From contig CALJKV010000015.1 in assembly GCA_937974245.1 (NCBI GenBank), positions 51,722 through 115,721 on the forward strand: DNA of 64,000 nucleotides. Direction: 5' to 3'. Each line of letters opens with the position of its first letter. Positions within the stretch are counted from its first letter, which is position 1. The position numbers were made by a program, and so were the translations under genes. The notes beneath the pieces were generated by a model. It was not told where the DNA came from. It ran no database searches and saw only the letters and a program-made list of their open reading frames with translations. Source of the stretch: an uncultured Chloroflexota bacterium (lineage in GTDB: Bacteria; Chloroflexota; Anaerolineae; Aggregatilineales; Phototrophicaceae). Of this stretch, positions 17,478 to 25,911 are shown in pieces.

Positions 17478-20420
17478 TTATCCCCCGCTCCGCACGACTT
17501 CAACCGTGATTTCGCTGCTGCCACTGTTCCCGGCCTGGTCGAAGGCGACGGCGGTAAACGTCTCTGTGCCGGTGCGGGTGATGTCCCAGGTGAAGCCATA
17601 CGGCCATTCGGTATCCCTGCCGAGCAGTTGACCGTTATGGAAGAACTCGACACGGGTCACGCTCACATCCAGCACGGTGGCCTCCAGAGGGATGGTCGTA
17701 TCGCCCGGCCAGCGGAATACCTGCTCCAACTCCCCGGCGGTCAGTGTCACCTGCGGCGGGATATTATCCACCGTGACCTCGACAATGCTGGTTTCAACAG
17801 AATTATCGTTGCGGACGACGCTCAGACGCAGCGCGTACAGGCCGTCCAGGCCGGTCGTATCCCACGTACCGAGGTTTGTTCCCCCCACAAACGTTGTCTG
17901 CTGCTCCCCGATCTGAATCCACTGGTCGGGGTTGAGTCCCTGCCCATAGGCCAGCGAATAATACTGCATGTTGGTCGGGTCGAGCGAACCGCGTACATCC
18001 ACCACGCCGCCTACATAGGCGAGACGGGCAGGCTGCAAAATCTGAACGGAGCCGAGCAGTTCCGGCAGACTTACCGTGTCGTATTCGATGGGGGGGGCAG
18101 GCAGGTTATTGGCTTTCCACCAGTCGGCGGCCTCCGCTGGCGGCACAAAGTATACCCGCTCGACCTGCAAGCCTGCCGGGGTGTTGGCGGTGGCACGCTG
18201 CCCGGTCTGGCTGTTGACTTTGACCGCCTGCCAGTAGGTATCAACTGTTGTAGGCTGCGCCGCCGCCAGGAAGACCTCGCGCCGGGTATCGCAAGTGCCG
18301 TTGGGCAGCAGGCCGGAACGCTGGCAGACGAGGCGTTCGACCACACCCTCAGGTCGTTCCCACCCACTGGCCGGGAGACTGTCGCGGACATGAGCGTATT
18401 CCAGCACCGCCCGCCACACCGCCGCCGCGCCGTTCATGCCGTAGGTGTCCAGTGAAAGTGGCGCTCTGTCACTCCGGTCAATATGGGCCGTCACGACCAG
18501 ATAGGGCGTATAGCCCACCGTCCAGTCGTCCACGTGGTCACTCGTCAGGCCATTGACCAGTGCCGTTGGACGCGGCAGTTCCAGCAAATTATTCTCACCC
18601 AGGATGGAGCGACGGGTGCTGTTATCCGCCAGGATGTCGTTCACGAGATAGCCGAGTTCGGCGGGGAAAACCCCCACCTGGTTGAGCCGCACCTGCTCCG
18701 GCGTATACTCCCAGAGGGTATTCCCGGCGGTATCTTCAATCCGCAGTACGGCGGTTGGGCTGCGCTGGCGGTAGTTCTGCCCTACCGGAGTCACGGGCAC
18801 ACCGCGCATCTGACCCATCGAGGCGAACACCGAATAGGCATAAGTCATATCGAGCAGGGAGACTTCGCCGCCGCGTTCCAGCAGCGAGAGGTCATAGCGG
18901 GCGTTTTCGCTCAGGCTGTTGAGGCCGATGCGGTGGGCAATCGCCAGCATACTATCCAGGCCCTCGGTGCGGACAACCTGCACTGCGGGCGGGAGCAGCC
19001 CCGCGCCCATCGCGTCGCGCAGGTTGAGTGGCCCCCAGAAACGGCCATCGGGATTGGTCGGTGTGTAGATCAACCCCTCGATGCTGCCGGGGAAGGTGCG
19101 CGGGATGTCCAGCACCATCGTCGCGGGGCTGTACAGTCCGTTCACGAAGCCGGTGAAGTAGACGAATGGATGCAGCGTCGGGCCGGGCTGGTAGGCCAGC
19201 GCCGTTACCTGCCCCACCAGGCTCTTGATTTCGCCAGTCCCCACGTCAATGACGGCGATCCCTCCGTTATCGGGCGGGCTGACTCCCGGCAAAACTGTGA
19301 CTGGCGGCAGATAGGCCGCGCTCTGGCAGATGTCGTTGGTCAGGGTCGTATTGGCGGTTGGATTACCCGTCAGCCGGGAAAGGTGAATCCGCAGCGCACA
19401 CTCCGACTGGTAATACAGGTCGAGGTCGAGCGACGTGATGATTTTCACACCGCCGCGTGTCACTAACTGTTCGCCGTCGCGCCCCAGATTATTCAGGATG
19501 TCCTGCGCCTGCCGCCGGGCATAGGCCGCGAACTCCGGCGCGATCTGGTAAGGCTGCCCCGCGCCCGATTGGATGACCGTCTGCGTGGCGAAAGCATGTT
19601 CGTACTCGTCGGTAGTGATGAAACCGTTGACTTCCAACAGGCGCAGCAGGTCACGCTGCCGTCCCCGCGCCGCGATTTCGTTGTCAAATGGGTTGTACTG
19701 CGTGGCAGGTGGAATGGCCGCCAGCAGCGCCGCCTCGTCCAGTGTCAGGTCGGCGGCATTCTTGCCCAGGTAGACCTGCGCGGCGGATTCGATGCCGAAG
19801 GTCTGGTTGCCATAGGTGTTGGTATTTAAGTGCCATTCGAGGATGGCTTCCGGGGTATAGCGCCGGTTGATCTCTGCGGTCAGCGCGATTTCGCGCCCCC
19901 GGCTGTCGCTGGTGGGAAACTCGCCGGGCGGTGCGATAACATTGCGCACCAACCGCGCCGTGAGTGATGGGTCAACCGGCAGTGGGCCATTGAGCAGGTT
20001 ATCCCATAGTTTACTGAAGGTGCTGACGATATTGAAGCGCGTCGCCGTGAGGAAATCAGGGTCTTCCATTAAAAGCGTGGCCTGGATGACATAAGGTGGT
20101 AGTTCTTCCAGCCGCAACCAGGTGCCACTGCCCGGCACGCCTTCCGCTGTGAAGAGCAGGGTTTGGCCGCTGCGGTCATAGAGCTGGGTACGTCCCGCAG
20201 CCGCGCCGATTTCGACAGTATCCTGGGGTAAGGGCAGGTCGCGCACCGCCGTTTGGTAGACCAGCAGCGCCCCGCCTACGGCGACACCCGTCGGGGCGAC
20301 GACCAGCAGCAGTACAAGAACGGCCAATGCCATACCCAGCCAGCGCCCACGTCCGGAGCGTTCCTTACGCCGTGCCCGCCGTCGTTTTCGCCGCTGGATG
20401 ATCTGGGATACCGTCGCCAA
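17478..20420 (-). CDS. Degenerate class A penicillin-binding protein homologue with Ig-like C-terminal domains
   Basis: 980 residues, TTG start with GAGG upstream. A basic cytoplasmic tail and one membrane helix precede a transglycosylase-like domain (LLMEDPDF near 117, REIALTAEINRRYTPEAILEWHLN in part, SAAQVYLGKNAADLTLDEAALLA in part) and a transpeptidase-like domain. The architecture is PBP1A, but the catalytic motifs are broken. EDxxFxxHxG lacks its His, STITQQ reads PSLTARL, SxxK reads PTLH (near 417), SxN reads GLL, and KTG reads VNG (near 625). The C-terminal 190 residues look like Big/Ig-like folds. It is probably a non-catalytic wall-associated protein derived from a PBP. Confidence 0.8.
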   Translation of the reverse strand: MATVSQIIQRRKRRRARRKERSGRGRWLGMALAVLVLLLVVAPTGVAVGGALLVYQTAVRDLPLPQDTVEIGAAAGRTQLYDRSGQTLLFTAEGVPGSGTWLRLEELPPYVIQATLLMEDPDFLTATRFNIVSTFSKLWDNLLNGPLPVDPSLTARLVRNVIAPPGEFPTSDSRGREIALTAEINRRYTPEAILEWHLNTNTYGNQTFGIESAAQVYLGKNAADLTLDEAALLAAIPPATQYNPFDNEIAARGRQRDLLRLLEVNGFITTDEYEHAFATQTVIQSGAGQPYQIAPEFAAYARRQAQDILNNLGRDGEQLVTRGGVKIITSLDLDLYYQSECALRIHLSRLTGNPTANTTLTNDICQSAAYLPPVTVLPGVSPPDNGGIAVIDVGTGEIKSLVGQVTALAYQPGPTLHPFVYFTGFVNGLYSPATMVLDIPRTFPGSIEGLIYTPTNPDGRFWGPLNLRDAMGAGLLPPAVQVVRTEGLDSMLAIAHRIGLNSLSENARYDLSLLERGGEVSLLDMTYAYSVFASMGQMRGVPVTPVGQNYRQRSPTAVLRIEDTAGNTLWEYTPEQVRLNQVGVFPAELGYLVNDILADNSTRRSILGENNLLELPRPTALVNGLTSDHVDDWTVGYTPYLVVTAHIDRSDRAPLSLDTYGMNGAAAVWRAVLEYAHVRDSLPASGWERPEGVVERLVCQRSGLLPNGTCDTRREVFLAAAQPTTVDTYWQAVKVNSQTGQRATANTPAGLQVERVYFVPPAEAADWWKANNLPAPPIEYDTVSLPELLGSVQILQPARLAYVGGVVDVRGSLDPTNMQYYSLAYGQGLNPDQWIQIGEQQTTFVGGTNLGTWDTTGLDGLYALRLSVVRNDNSVETSIVEVTVDNIPPQVTLTAGELEQVFRWPGDTTIPLEATVLDVSVTRVEFFHNGQLLGRDTEWPYGFTWDITRTGTETFTAVAFDQAGNSGSSEITVEVVRSGG

Positions 20421-20577
20421 TCTGTGTCGCCTCGCTGGTTATGTGAGTGTGACCACCAACAGGGGATGGAATCCCCCCGCAGAGAATGCTATGTACTGTC
20501 CGAGTGCGACCTATCCGTGAGATTTGCCGACGGACGTACAGAAGTACGCCCCTGATGTTTACTCGGCACTCTGTGTT
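20421..20577. other. Short intergenic region with two small hairpins
   Basis: Contains GGGGAT-GGA-ATCCCC near 20461 and CGTAC-AGAA-GTACG (20535-20548). The second lies just past the deoC stop and may end its transcript, though there is no T-tract. Confidence 0.35.
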
Positions 20578-21486
20578 CTAATATCCCTTGCCGCCGCCGT
20601 CTACTGTCTCGCCGCGTTCCGCTTTGGCGATCATCACCCCGGCGCTGGCCCCGATGCGCGTCGCCCCGGCCTTCACCATCGCCTGCGCATCCTGGAAGTT
20701 GCGCACGCCGCCGGATGCTTTCACCCCAATATTCGGCCCAACCACCTTGCGCATCAGTGCTATGTCGTTGACCGTTGCGCCGCCGCCGCCAAATCCGGTG
20801 CTGGTCTTGACGAAATCAGCCCCGGCCATCTTGCACACCTGGCAAGCGGCCACCTTTTCCTCGTCAGTCAGTTTGGAGGTTTCCAGGATGACTTTACAGA
20901 TCACGTTATGCGCATGGCAGGTCTTGACCACCGTCGAGATATCGTGGTACAGCCCCTTGAGGTCATTGCTCTTGAGCGTGCCGATATTCAGCACCATGTC
21001 AATCTCAGTCGCGCCGTTCTGGATGGCGAGCTGCGCCTCATAGGCTTTTACCTCCGCCGGGGATGCCCCCAACGGGAAGCCCACGACGGTACATACCGCC
21101 ACGTCGCTGCCTTTGAGCAAATCGGCACACAGCGGCACGTAGGCGCTGTTGATGCACACCGACGCAAAATGATATTCTCGCGCTTCCTGGCAAAGCTGGC
21201 GGATTTCTCCGGCGCTGGTATCCGGCTTGAGCAGCGTGTGGTCAATCAGGCGGGCAATACTCAGGTCACGCGGGATATACCCCAGGGTGGAGGTGATACG
21301 CCCCGCGCCGTTGGCGACCACCTGTTTCACGCGGTCACTGCAATCACGCACGCAGCGCCCATCCGGGCAGTTGCAGGTACTGGATGGTGCCGACGTCGGG
21401 CTGCTGCCGGTGGTCAGTTTCGATACCACTTGCTGGGTGATCTGGTCTACCAGTTGGTCAAATTCGCGGGGATTCAGCTTCGCCAT
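20578..21486 (-). CDS. deoC: Deoxyribose-phosphate aldolase with an N-terminal extension
   Basis: 302 residues against about 220 for ordinary DeoC. The core (from LIDHTLLKPDTS, about residue 80) carries VCTVVGFPLGA, ATEIDMVLNIG and ADFVKTSTGFGGGGAT with the Schiff-base Lys near 227, then IGVKASGGVRNFQDA. It should cleave 2-deoxyribose 5-phosphate to acetaldehyde and glyceraldehyde 3-phosphate. The extra N-terminus has an amphipathic helix (EFDQLVDQITQQVVSKL), a flexible Ser/Thr/Pro linker and a Cys cluster C38, C40, C45, C49. The helix-plus-linker form resembles microcompartment encapsulation peptides, but no shell gene is visible here. Confidence 0.93.
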   Translation of the reverse strand: MAKLNPREFDQLVDQITQQVVSKLTTGSSPTSAPSSTCNCPDGRCVRDCSDRVKQVVANGAGRITSTLGYIPRDLSIARLIDHTLLKPDTSAGEIRQLCQEAREYHFASVCINSAYVPLCADLLKGSDVAVCTVVGFPLGASPAEVKAYEAQLAIQNGATEIDMVLNIGTLKSNDLKGLYHDISTVVKTCHAHNVICKVILETSKLTDEEKVAACQVCKMAGADFVKTSTGFGGGGATVNDIALMRKVVGPNIGVKASGGVRNFQDAQAMVKAGATRIGASAGVMIAKAERGETVDGGGKGY

Positions 21487-21706
21487 GGGTTCTTTCTCTT
21501 GGGTAAGTCATTGGCACTCGATACGAGGACTATTATACCTGACTCGGCGGGGTTATGCGCCGGTCATTTGTGATGACACCGTTAGCGGTCAGGAGTTACG
21601 TACTTCAGGAAGTTTCTTGCTCGTACAACGGGTTTAAATCCCTTGTTCGCATTACCCAACCGCGTAAGTCCTAAGAGGTAAAAGTTCTGAGCGTGGCAAC
21701 ACCGCG
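21487..21706. other. Intergenic region between deoC and the REC-kinase gene
   Basis: No gene found. Small inverted repeats ACCG-TTAG-CGGT and ACTTC-AG-GAAGT are present. A T-loop-like string near 21632 is not part of a tRNA. Confidence 0.3.
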
Positions 21707-22870
21707 TCAAATCTTCAGCGACTCCAGCCCGGCCAACGGAACAATCAGCGAGAAAATGCTGCCCTCGCCCAGGCCACTCAGTACCTCCACCTCACCGCCA
21801 TGCAGCCGTAGAATCCCGGCTACAATCGCCAGGCCAGCGCCCGTCCCGGAGTCTTCATACTGCGTGCGGTCAACCTGGTAAAAACTCTCCCAGATACGGG
21901 CCAATTCCCGCGTTGGAATGCCGCGCCCACGATCTTTGACCCACAGGCGAACATGATTGTTTTCAACCACCGCCCCTACCGTGATCGGCTGGTCAGGCGG
22001 GGAAAACTTCACCGCATTGGAAAGCAACTGTGCCACCGCGATTTGCAGATATGTTCCATCTCCGATAAAAGTCGGGACTTTGCTCATGGGTTCCACAATC
22101 AGATGATGTTCAGCCGCCTCAAACAGGTTGATGTGTTTCCAGGCCGCTTGTACCACGGTTTCCAGGCTCTCGATAGGTCCTTTGCGCCAGGAGAAAGTCT
22201 TCTGGGCATCTTCCGTCTGGAGTTCAACCAGGGTGATGAAGTTTTCAATCAGCCGCCGGAGCCTTTCCGCCCCAGAACCAATCCCTTTGATATAGGCGAT
22301 GATGTCTTCCGGGTCCAGTTTGGAAAGGTCGCTGCTCTTGAGCAGGTCGGCGTAACCGACGACAAACGTCAGTGGCGTGCGGAATTCGTGGTTGAGGATA
22401 ATGAGGATTTCTTTTTTGAGGCGATCCATCATGCCGGTATAGTATTGTCGCAGGAAGCGGTGGCGCTCCAAACGGGCGCCGATTCGTACCAGTAGGTCGG
22501 GCGGGTCATAGGGCTTGATGACGTAATCATCCACCCCCAGTCGGAAACCAAACTGCTGGTCGGCTTTATCCCCTTTGGCAGTCAGGAAGATAAAGGGCAG
22601 CGTCAGCCAGCGCGGATCTCTGCGTACCTCGCCAAAAAACTGAATACCATCCATTTTGGGCATCATAATGTCAGAAATGATCAGGTCTGGTACGAAAGAG
22701 AGGTTATTGAGGACATCCAGCGCTTCAATTCCATTTGACGCGACAAGAACCTCGTACCCTTCCAGGACAAGGACTTCACGAATGCCGTCGCGAAGCGTGA
22801 GATCATCTTCCACAACCAGGATAACGCTCTTTTCATTCACTTGGTTTTTTTCTTGGGTTTTGTCAAGCAT
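21707..22870 (-). CDS. Response regulator-histidine kinase (REC-HisKA-HATPase), soluble
   Basis: 387 residues from ATG 22870 (GTG at 22882 is possible). An N-terminal receiver domain has VILVVEDDLTLRDG, phospho-Asp in IISDIMMPKMDG, FLTAKG and the switch Lys in VIKPYDPPDL. The kinase follows with NHEFRTPLTFVVGYADLL (phospho-His), then N-box LLSNAVKFSPP, G1 VKDRGRGIP and G2 SGTGAGLAIVAGIL. No membrane helix is seen, so it is a cytoplasmic sensor that takes phosphate from another kinase or autophosphorylates. No partner gene is adjacent. The target is unknown. Confidence 0.9.
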   Translation of the reverse strand: MLDKTQEKNQVNEKSVILVVEDDLTLRDGIREVLVLEGYEVLVASNGIEALDVLNNLSFVPDLIISDIMMPKMDGIQFFGEVRRDPRWLTLPFIFLTAKGDKADQQFGFRLGVDDYVIKPYDPPDLLVRIGARLERHRFLRQYYTGMMDRLKKEILIILNHEFRTPLTFVVGYADLLKSSDLSKLDPEDIIAYIKGIGSGAERLRRLIENFITLVELQTEDAQKTFSWRKGPIESLETVVQAAWKHINLFEAAEHHLIVEPMSKVPTFIGDGTYLQIAVAQLLSNAVKFSPPDQPITVGAVVENNHVRLWVKDRGRGIPTRELARIWESFYQVDRTQYEDSGTGAGLAIVAGILRLHGGEVEVLSGLGEGSIFSLIVPLAGLESLKI

Positions 22871-23085
22871 CGGGTACACCACACTACTGAATATTTATCT
22901 GTACAAACATCCCGCTTCGCTCAGGGATGCTAGCCAGATTCTATGACGAACTTTTCTCATTATATAACCATAATAAGGTTACTACCTTATAGATTTTCCT
23001 AAATCGGCGGATTTTGACAAATCGCCGCCAGGATAAAAATAGTCCGACTCCCGGCGGCATTAGTTGGTGGTATGGATAGAGGATT
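22871..23085. promoter_or_regulatory. Intergenic region with inverted repeats upstream of the REC-kinase
   Basis: ATAAGGT (22973-22979) and ACCTTAT (22984-22990) form a 7-bp inverted repeat with a 4-base centre. CATCCC/GGGATG lies at about 22908-22929. A further GC-rich hairpin around 23013-23033 (GGCGGATTT-TGAC-AAATCGCCGCC in segments) is placed to end the homoserine dehydrogenase transcript. Confidence 0.4.
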
Positions 23086-24105
23086 TCAGGACATTGTGCG
23101 ATGGATGTCGAGCAGGTCGGAAAGCAATGCGAAGCCGGTAGTCAACTGACCTGCTCCAGGACCGATTAGCGTGACCTCGCCTAACAGGTCGGTGGTATAG
23201 GTGATGGCATTAATTGCGCCGGAGATATGCGCCAACGGGTCGGAAAGCGGCAGCCGCACTGGCTTTACACTGCCGCCGGTGGGCATCACCTGGGCGATAA
23301 GTTTCCAGCGTTCGCCAGCCTGATGTGCATCCCGGATGTCGCCGGGCGTAAGGTGCGTGATTCCTTCAACTTCAAGCTGGTCAATACGCAACCGGGCATC
23401 AAAAAGCGATTGTGCCAGAATCACCGCTTTCGCCGCCGCATCCCAGCCTTCAACATCGCCGCTGGGGTCGGTTTCGGCATAGCCGAGCTGCTGTGCCTGC
23501 GCCAGCGCTGCGCTGTACGACAGGCCATTTTCCATCTGGGTGAGCATGTAGTTGGTTGTGCCGTTGAGGATACCCCGCACAGCGAAAACGAAACATCCAG
23601 CCAGATTCTGGATGCCGGTACGCAGCGCGGGAGTACCGGCCATGACCGTCCCTTCAAACCGAATCTGCTTGCCTGCGAGCCGGGCACGTTTCTTGAGTTC
23701 ATGGTAAGCCAGGACAACTGGCCCTTTGTTGGCGAGTACCAGGTGCTTGCCGTGTTCCAGTGCCAGGTAGCAGTAATCCAGCGCGGGGTGACCGGTCTCC
23801 AGGTTGGTCGGGCTGACCTCTACAACGACATCTGCCTGACTCTGGCGGATAATTTCTGGCACCGGCCAGTTGCGATATAACCCCTCTGTTTCCGGGTAAT
23901 GATCCAGATGCCCGCGACTGGCGGCCATCAACAGCGCTTCCAGGTTCAGGCCATCCGGGTGATAGAGCGTGCCTCGCCGCCCGGTTGCGACGGCAACAAC
24001 TTGTGGTGTAAATCCATGTGATTCCTGCAAAACGGCTGCTTTTTCGCACAGAATCTGGGCTAACCCCTGCCCGACGTTCCCAAATCCAATGAGTGCGATC
24101 TTCAT
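23086..24105 (-). CDS. hom: Homoserine dehydrogenase
   Basis: 339 residues from an ATG with AAGGGG eight bases upstream; a GTG 60 bases earlier is less likely. The Rossmann motif is MKIALIGFGNVGQGL. VVEVSPTNLETG and VLANKGPVVLAY form the NADPH/substrate region, ILNGTTNYML and ETDPSGDVEGWDAAAK carry substrate-binding and catalytic residues (Asp and the Lys of AAK). It reduces aspartate semialdehyde to homoserine in Thr/Met synthesis. No C-terminal ACT domain, so classical threonine feedback control of that kind is not expected. Stands divergently from the aminotransferase gene. Confidence 0.92.
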   Translation of the reverse strand: MKIALIGFGNVGQGLAQILCEKAAVLQESHGFTPQVVAVATGRRGTLYHPDGLNLEALLMAASRGHLDHYPETEGLYRNWPVPEIIRQSQADVVVEVSPTNLETGHPALDYCYLALEHGKHLVLANKGPVVLAYHELKKRARLAGKQIRFEGTVMAGTPALRTGIQNLAGCFVFAVRGILNGTTNYMLTQMENGLSYSAALAQAQQLGYAETDPSGDVEGWDAAAKAVILAQSLFDARLRIDQLEVEGITHLTPGDIRDAHQAGERWKLIAQVMPTGGSVKPVRLPLSDPLAHISGAINAITYTTDLLGEVTLIGPGAGQLTTGFALLSDLLDIHRTMS

Positions 24106-24175
24106 GCGGGCAACCCCTTTTCTATAGTGAGGGACATGAATCAAGGATAACCCAGGCACAGGCACAGGTACATAC

Positions 24176-24190
24176 CCACTTTAAAGGTGG
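24176..24190. promoter_or_regulatory. Near-palindrome in the divergent hom/aminotransferase intergenic region
   Basis: CCAC-TTTAAA-G-GTGG, symmetric around TTTAAA apart from one extra G. Its position between divergent genes would suit an operator. No regulator was identified. Confidence 0.3.
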
Positions 24191-24297
24191 TCTCTGCCCC
24201 CCTTGAAAGAACCGGCTGCGCCAGATTATACTTGCAGGTGGTTGTGCGAAATAACCGAAAAGATTCAAGTAACCTGAACAACACTGGAGCAACAAGT

Positions 24298-25641
24298 ATG
24301 ACTCTGCAAACGATGACCCGCCCTGGCCCCGCCTCGCAGGCAATTATTGAGCGCGATAACCAGGTGATGTCCGCTAATCTCACACCCCGCTACCCGTTTG
24401 TGATTGAACGGGGGAGCGGCGCTCATGTGTGGGATGTAGACGGTAAAGAATATATTGACTTCGCCGCTGGTATCGCCGTCACCGCCACTGGCCACTCGCA
24501 TCCCCAGGTGGTGAACGCCATTATCGAACAGGCACAGAAGTTCATCCACATCGCCGGGACTGATTATTACTATGACATTCAGGTGCGCCTGGCGGAAAAG
24601 CTGGAAGAAATCGCCCCCTTTGCCGAGCGTGCCAAAGTCTTTTTAACCAATTCCGGCACGGAAGCCGTTGAAGGTGCGATTAAAATTGCCCGCTGGTATA
24701 CCGGGCGCAAGAGTATTATCGCCTTTTTCGGCGCGTTTCATGGGCGCACGCTGGGGGCGCTATCGCTCACGGCCAGCAAGGTCGTGCAGCGTGATGGTTT
24801 CTTCCCCCTGATTCCGGGTGTGCATCATGTCCCCTATAACAACCCATATCGCTGCCTGCACGGGCGTGAAGAGGCCGCCTGTCAGGAACACTGTATCTGC
24901 GGCGATTACATCACCGATGTCCTGTTCAAGCGCACTGTCCCGGCGGACAGCGTGGCGGCCATTATTGTTGAGCCGATCCAGGGCGAAGGCGGTTATGTCG
25001 TGCCCGACCCACGCTTCATGCAGCAGTTGCGCCAGATTTGTGACGACAATGGTATCCTGCTCATCGTGGACGAAGTCCAGAGCGGGATTGGCCGCACCGG
25101 GAAATGGTGGGCGATCCAGCATTACGGCATTGAGCCGGATATTGTGTGTTCGGCCAAGGGGTTAGCCAGCGGGATGCCGTTAGGCGCGGTCATCGCCCGC
25201 CAGCACATCATGAGTCTTCCGCCGGGTTCGCATGGTTCGACCTTTGGCGGTAATCCGGTTTCCTGCGCGGCGGCACTGGCAACACTGGAACTCGTCGAAC
25301 AGGGGTATATGCAAAACGCGGTGGAGCAGGGTGAATATATTATGGAAGCGCTGGATGAAATGCGTACCCATCACCCGACACTTAAGTACAGTCGTGTCCA
25401 GGGCAAAGGCCTGATGATCGGCGCGGAACTGGTGCTGGACGAAGACCGGACGCCCGCCAAAGAAATCCGCAACCGGGTCGAGCGGCTCGGTATCAACAAC
25501 GGGCTGCTTATCTTAGGCGCGGGAGATAGCACACTGCGCTTCTGCCCACCGCTGATGATTGATCGGGCGACTGTGCACGCCGGGCTAGAGCGCTTCGACC
25601 AGACACTCACCCAGGCTGAACATGAGGCCGGGCTGCTCTAA
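24298..25641 (+). CDS. Class III PLP-dependent aminotransferase (4-aminobutyrate/acetylornithine type)
   Basis: 447 residues; the ATG at 24298 has GGAG eight bases upstream. Class III features are VWDVDGKEYIDFAAGIAVTATGHSHP (in part), FLTNSGTEAVEGAIKIAR, AFFGAFHGRTLGALSLT, IIVEPIQGEGGY, LIVDEVQSGIGRTG and the PLP Lys in VCSAKGLASGMPLGA. The sequence is closest in style to prokaryotic GABA aminotransferases. An insertion with several cysteines (EEAACQEHCICGDY) sits between strands. It should transfer an omega-amino group to 2-oxoglutarate. Substrate choice between GABA, ornithine derivatives and others is not settled. Confidence 0.9.
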   Translation: MTLQTMTRPGPASQAIIERDNQVMSANLTPRYPFVIERGSGAHVWDVDGKEYIDFAAGIAVTATGHSHPQVVNAIIEQAQKFIHIAGTDYYYDIQVRLAEKLEEIAPFAERAKVFLTNSGTEAVEGAIKIARWYTGRKSIIAFFGAFHGRTLGALSLTASKVVQRDGFFPLIPGVHHVPYNNPYRCLHGREEAACQEHCICGDYITDVLFKRTVPADSVAAIIVEPIQGEGGYVVPDPRFMQQLRQICDDNGILLIVDEVQSGIGRTGKWWAIQHYGIEPDIVCSAKGLASGMPLGAVIARQHIMSLPPGSHGSTFGGNPVSCAAALATLELVEQGYMQNAVEQGEYIMEALDEMRTHHPTLKYSRVQGKGLMIGAELVLDEDRTPAKEIRNRVERLGINNGLLILGAGDSTLRFCPPLMIDRATVHAGLERFDQTLTQAEHEAGLL

Positions 25642-25651
25642 GTACGGGCAA

Positions 25652-25824
25652 AAAGGTGCTGGGTATTGAGTTTGCGAACGCGAACAGCACAGGCAAACTC
25701 AGGTGAATACAAGCGCCTGGCAATCAAATAGAATCGATGAAGGAGGCGCAATCATCCCATGGACGGGGAGACGTTAGCTTCTTAAGTCGGTAACCGTGGG
25801 ACAGGCTCAGTCCTGTCCTTTTTT
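25652..25824 (+). ncRNA. Candidate structured RNA or leader ending in an intrinsic terminator
   Basis: Between the aminotransferase and the GT2 gene lie many complementary segments. They are GTGCTG (25656-25661) with CAGCAC (25685-25690); GTATT-GAGTTTGC (25663-25675) with GCAAACTC-N5-AATAC (25693-25710); GCGCCT (25713-25718) with AGGCGC (25744-25749); CCCATGG (25756-25762) with CCGTGGG (25794-25800); and the terminator. The first two helices interleave, so they form a pseudoknot or are alternative folds. No known riboswitch consensus that I can recall fits. Confidence 0.42.
25799..25824 (+). terminator. Intrinsic terminator
   Basis: GGACAGG (25799-25805), 6-base loop, CCTGTCC (25812-25818), then six T. 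It ends the aminotransferase transcript or the structured leader before the GT2 gene. Its left arm shares two G's with the CCGTGGG arm of the preceding helix, which permits competition. Confidence 0.85.
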
Positions 25825-25911
25825 GCTTGCACAATACACGCCTGCTCCGGTGCGCAAGTTTCTTCATAGTCTCCCTTGCCGGGTTCGTCGCTAACGGTTA
25901 GACTCAGCGCC

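Noticed and set aside
21620..21660. T-loop-like string GGGTTTAAATCCC suggesting a tRNA
   Set aside because: No acceptor stem, D-arm or anticodon arm can be drawn around it, and the flanking pairing is imperfect.
24176..24190. A specific regulator for the hom/aminotransferase divergent region
   Set aside because: The near-palindrome is short and no linked regulator gene exists, so only the sequence itself is reported.
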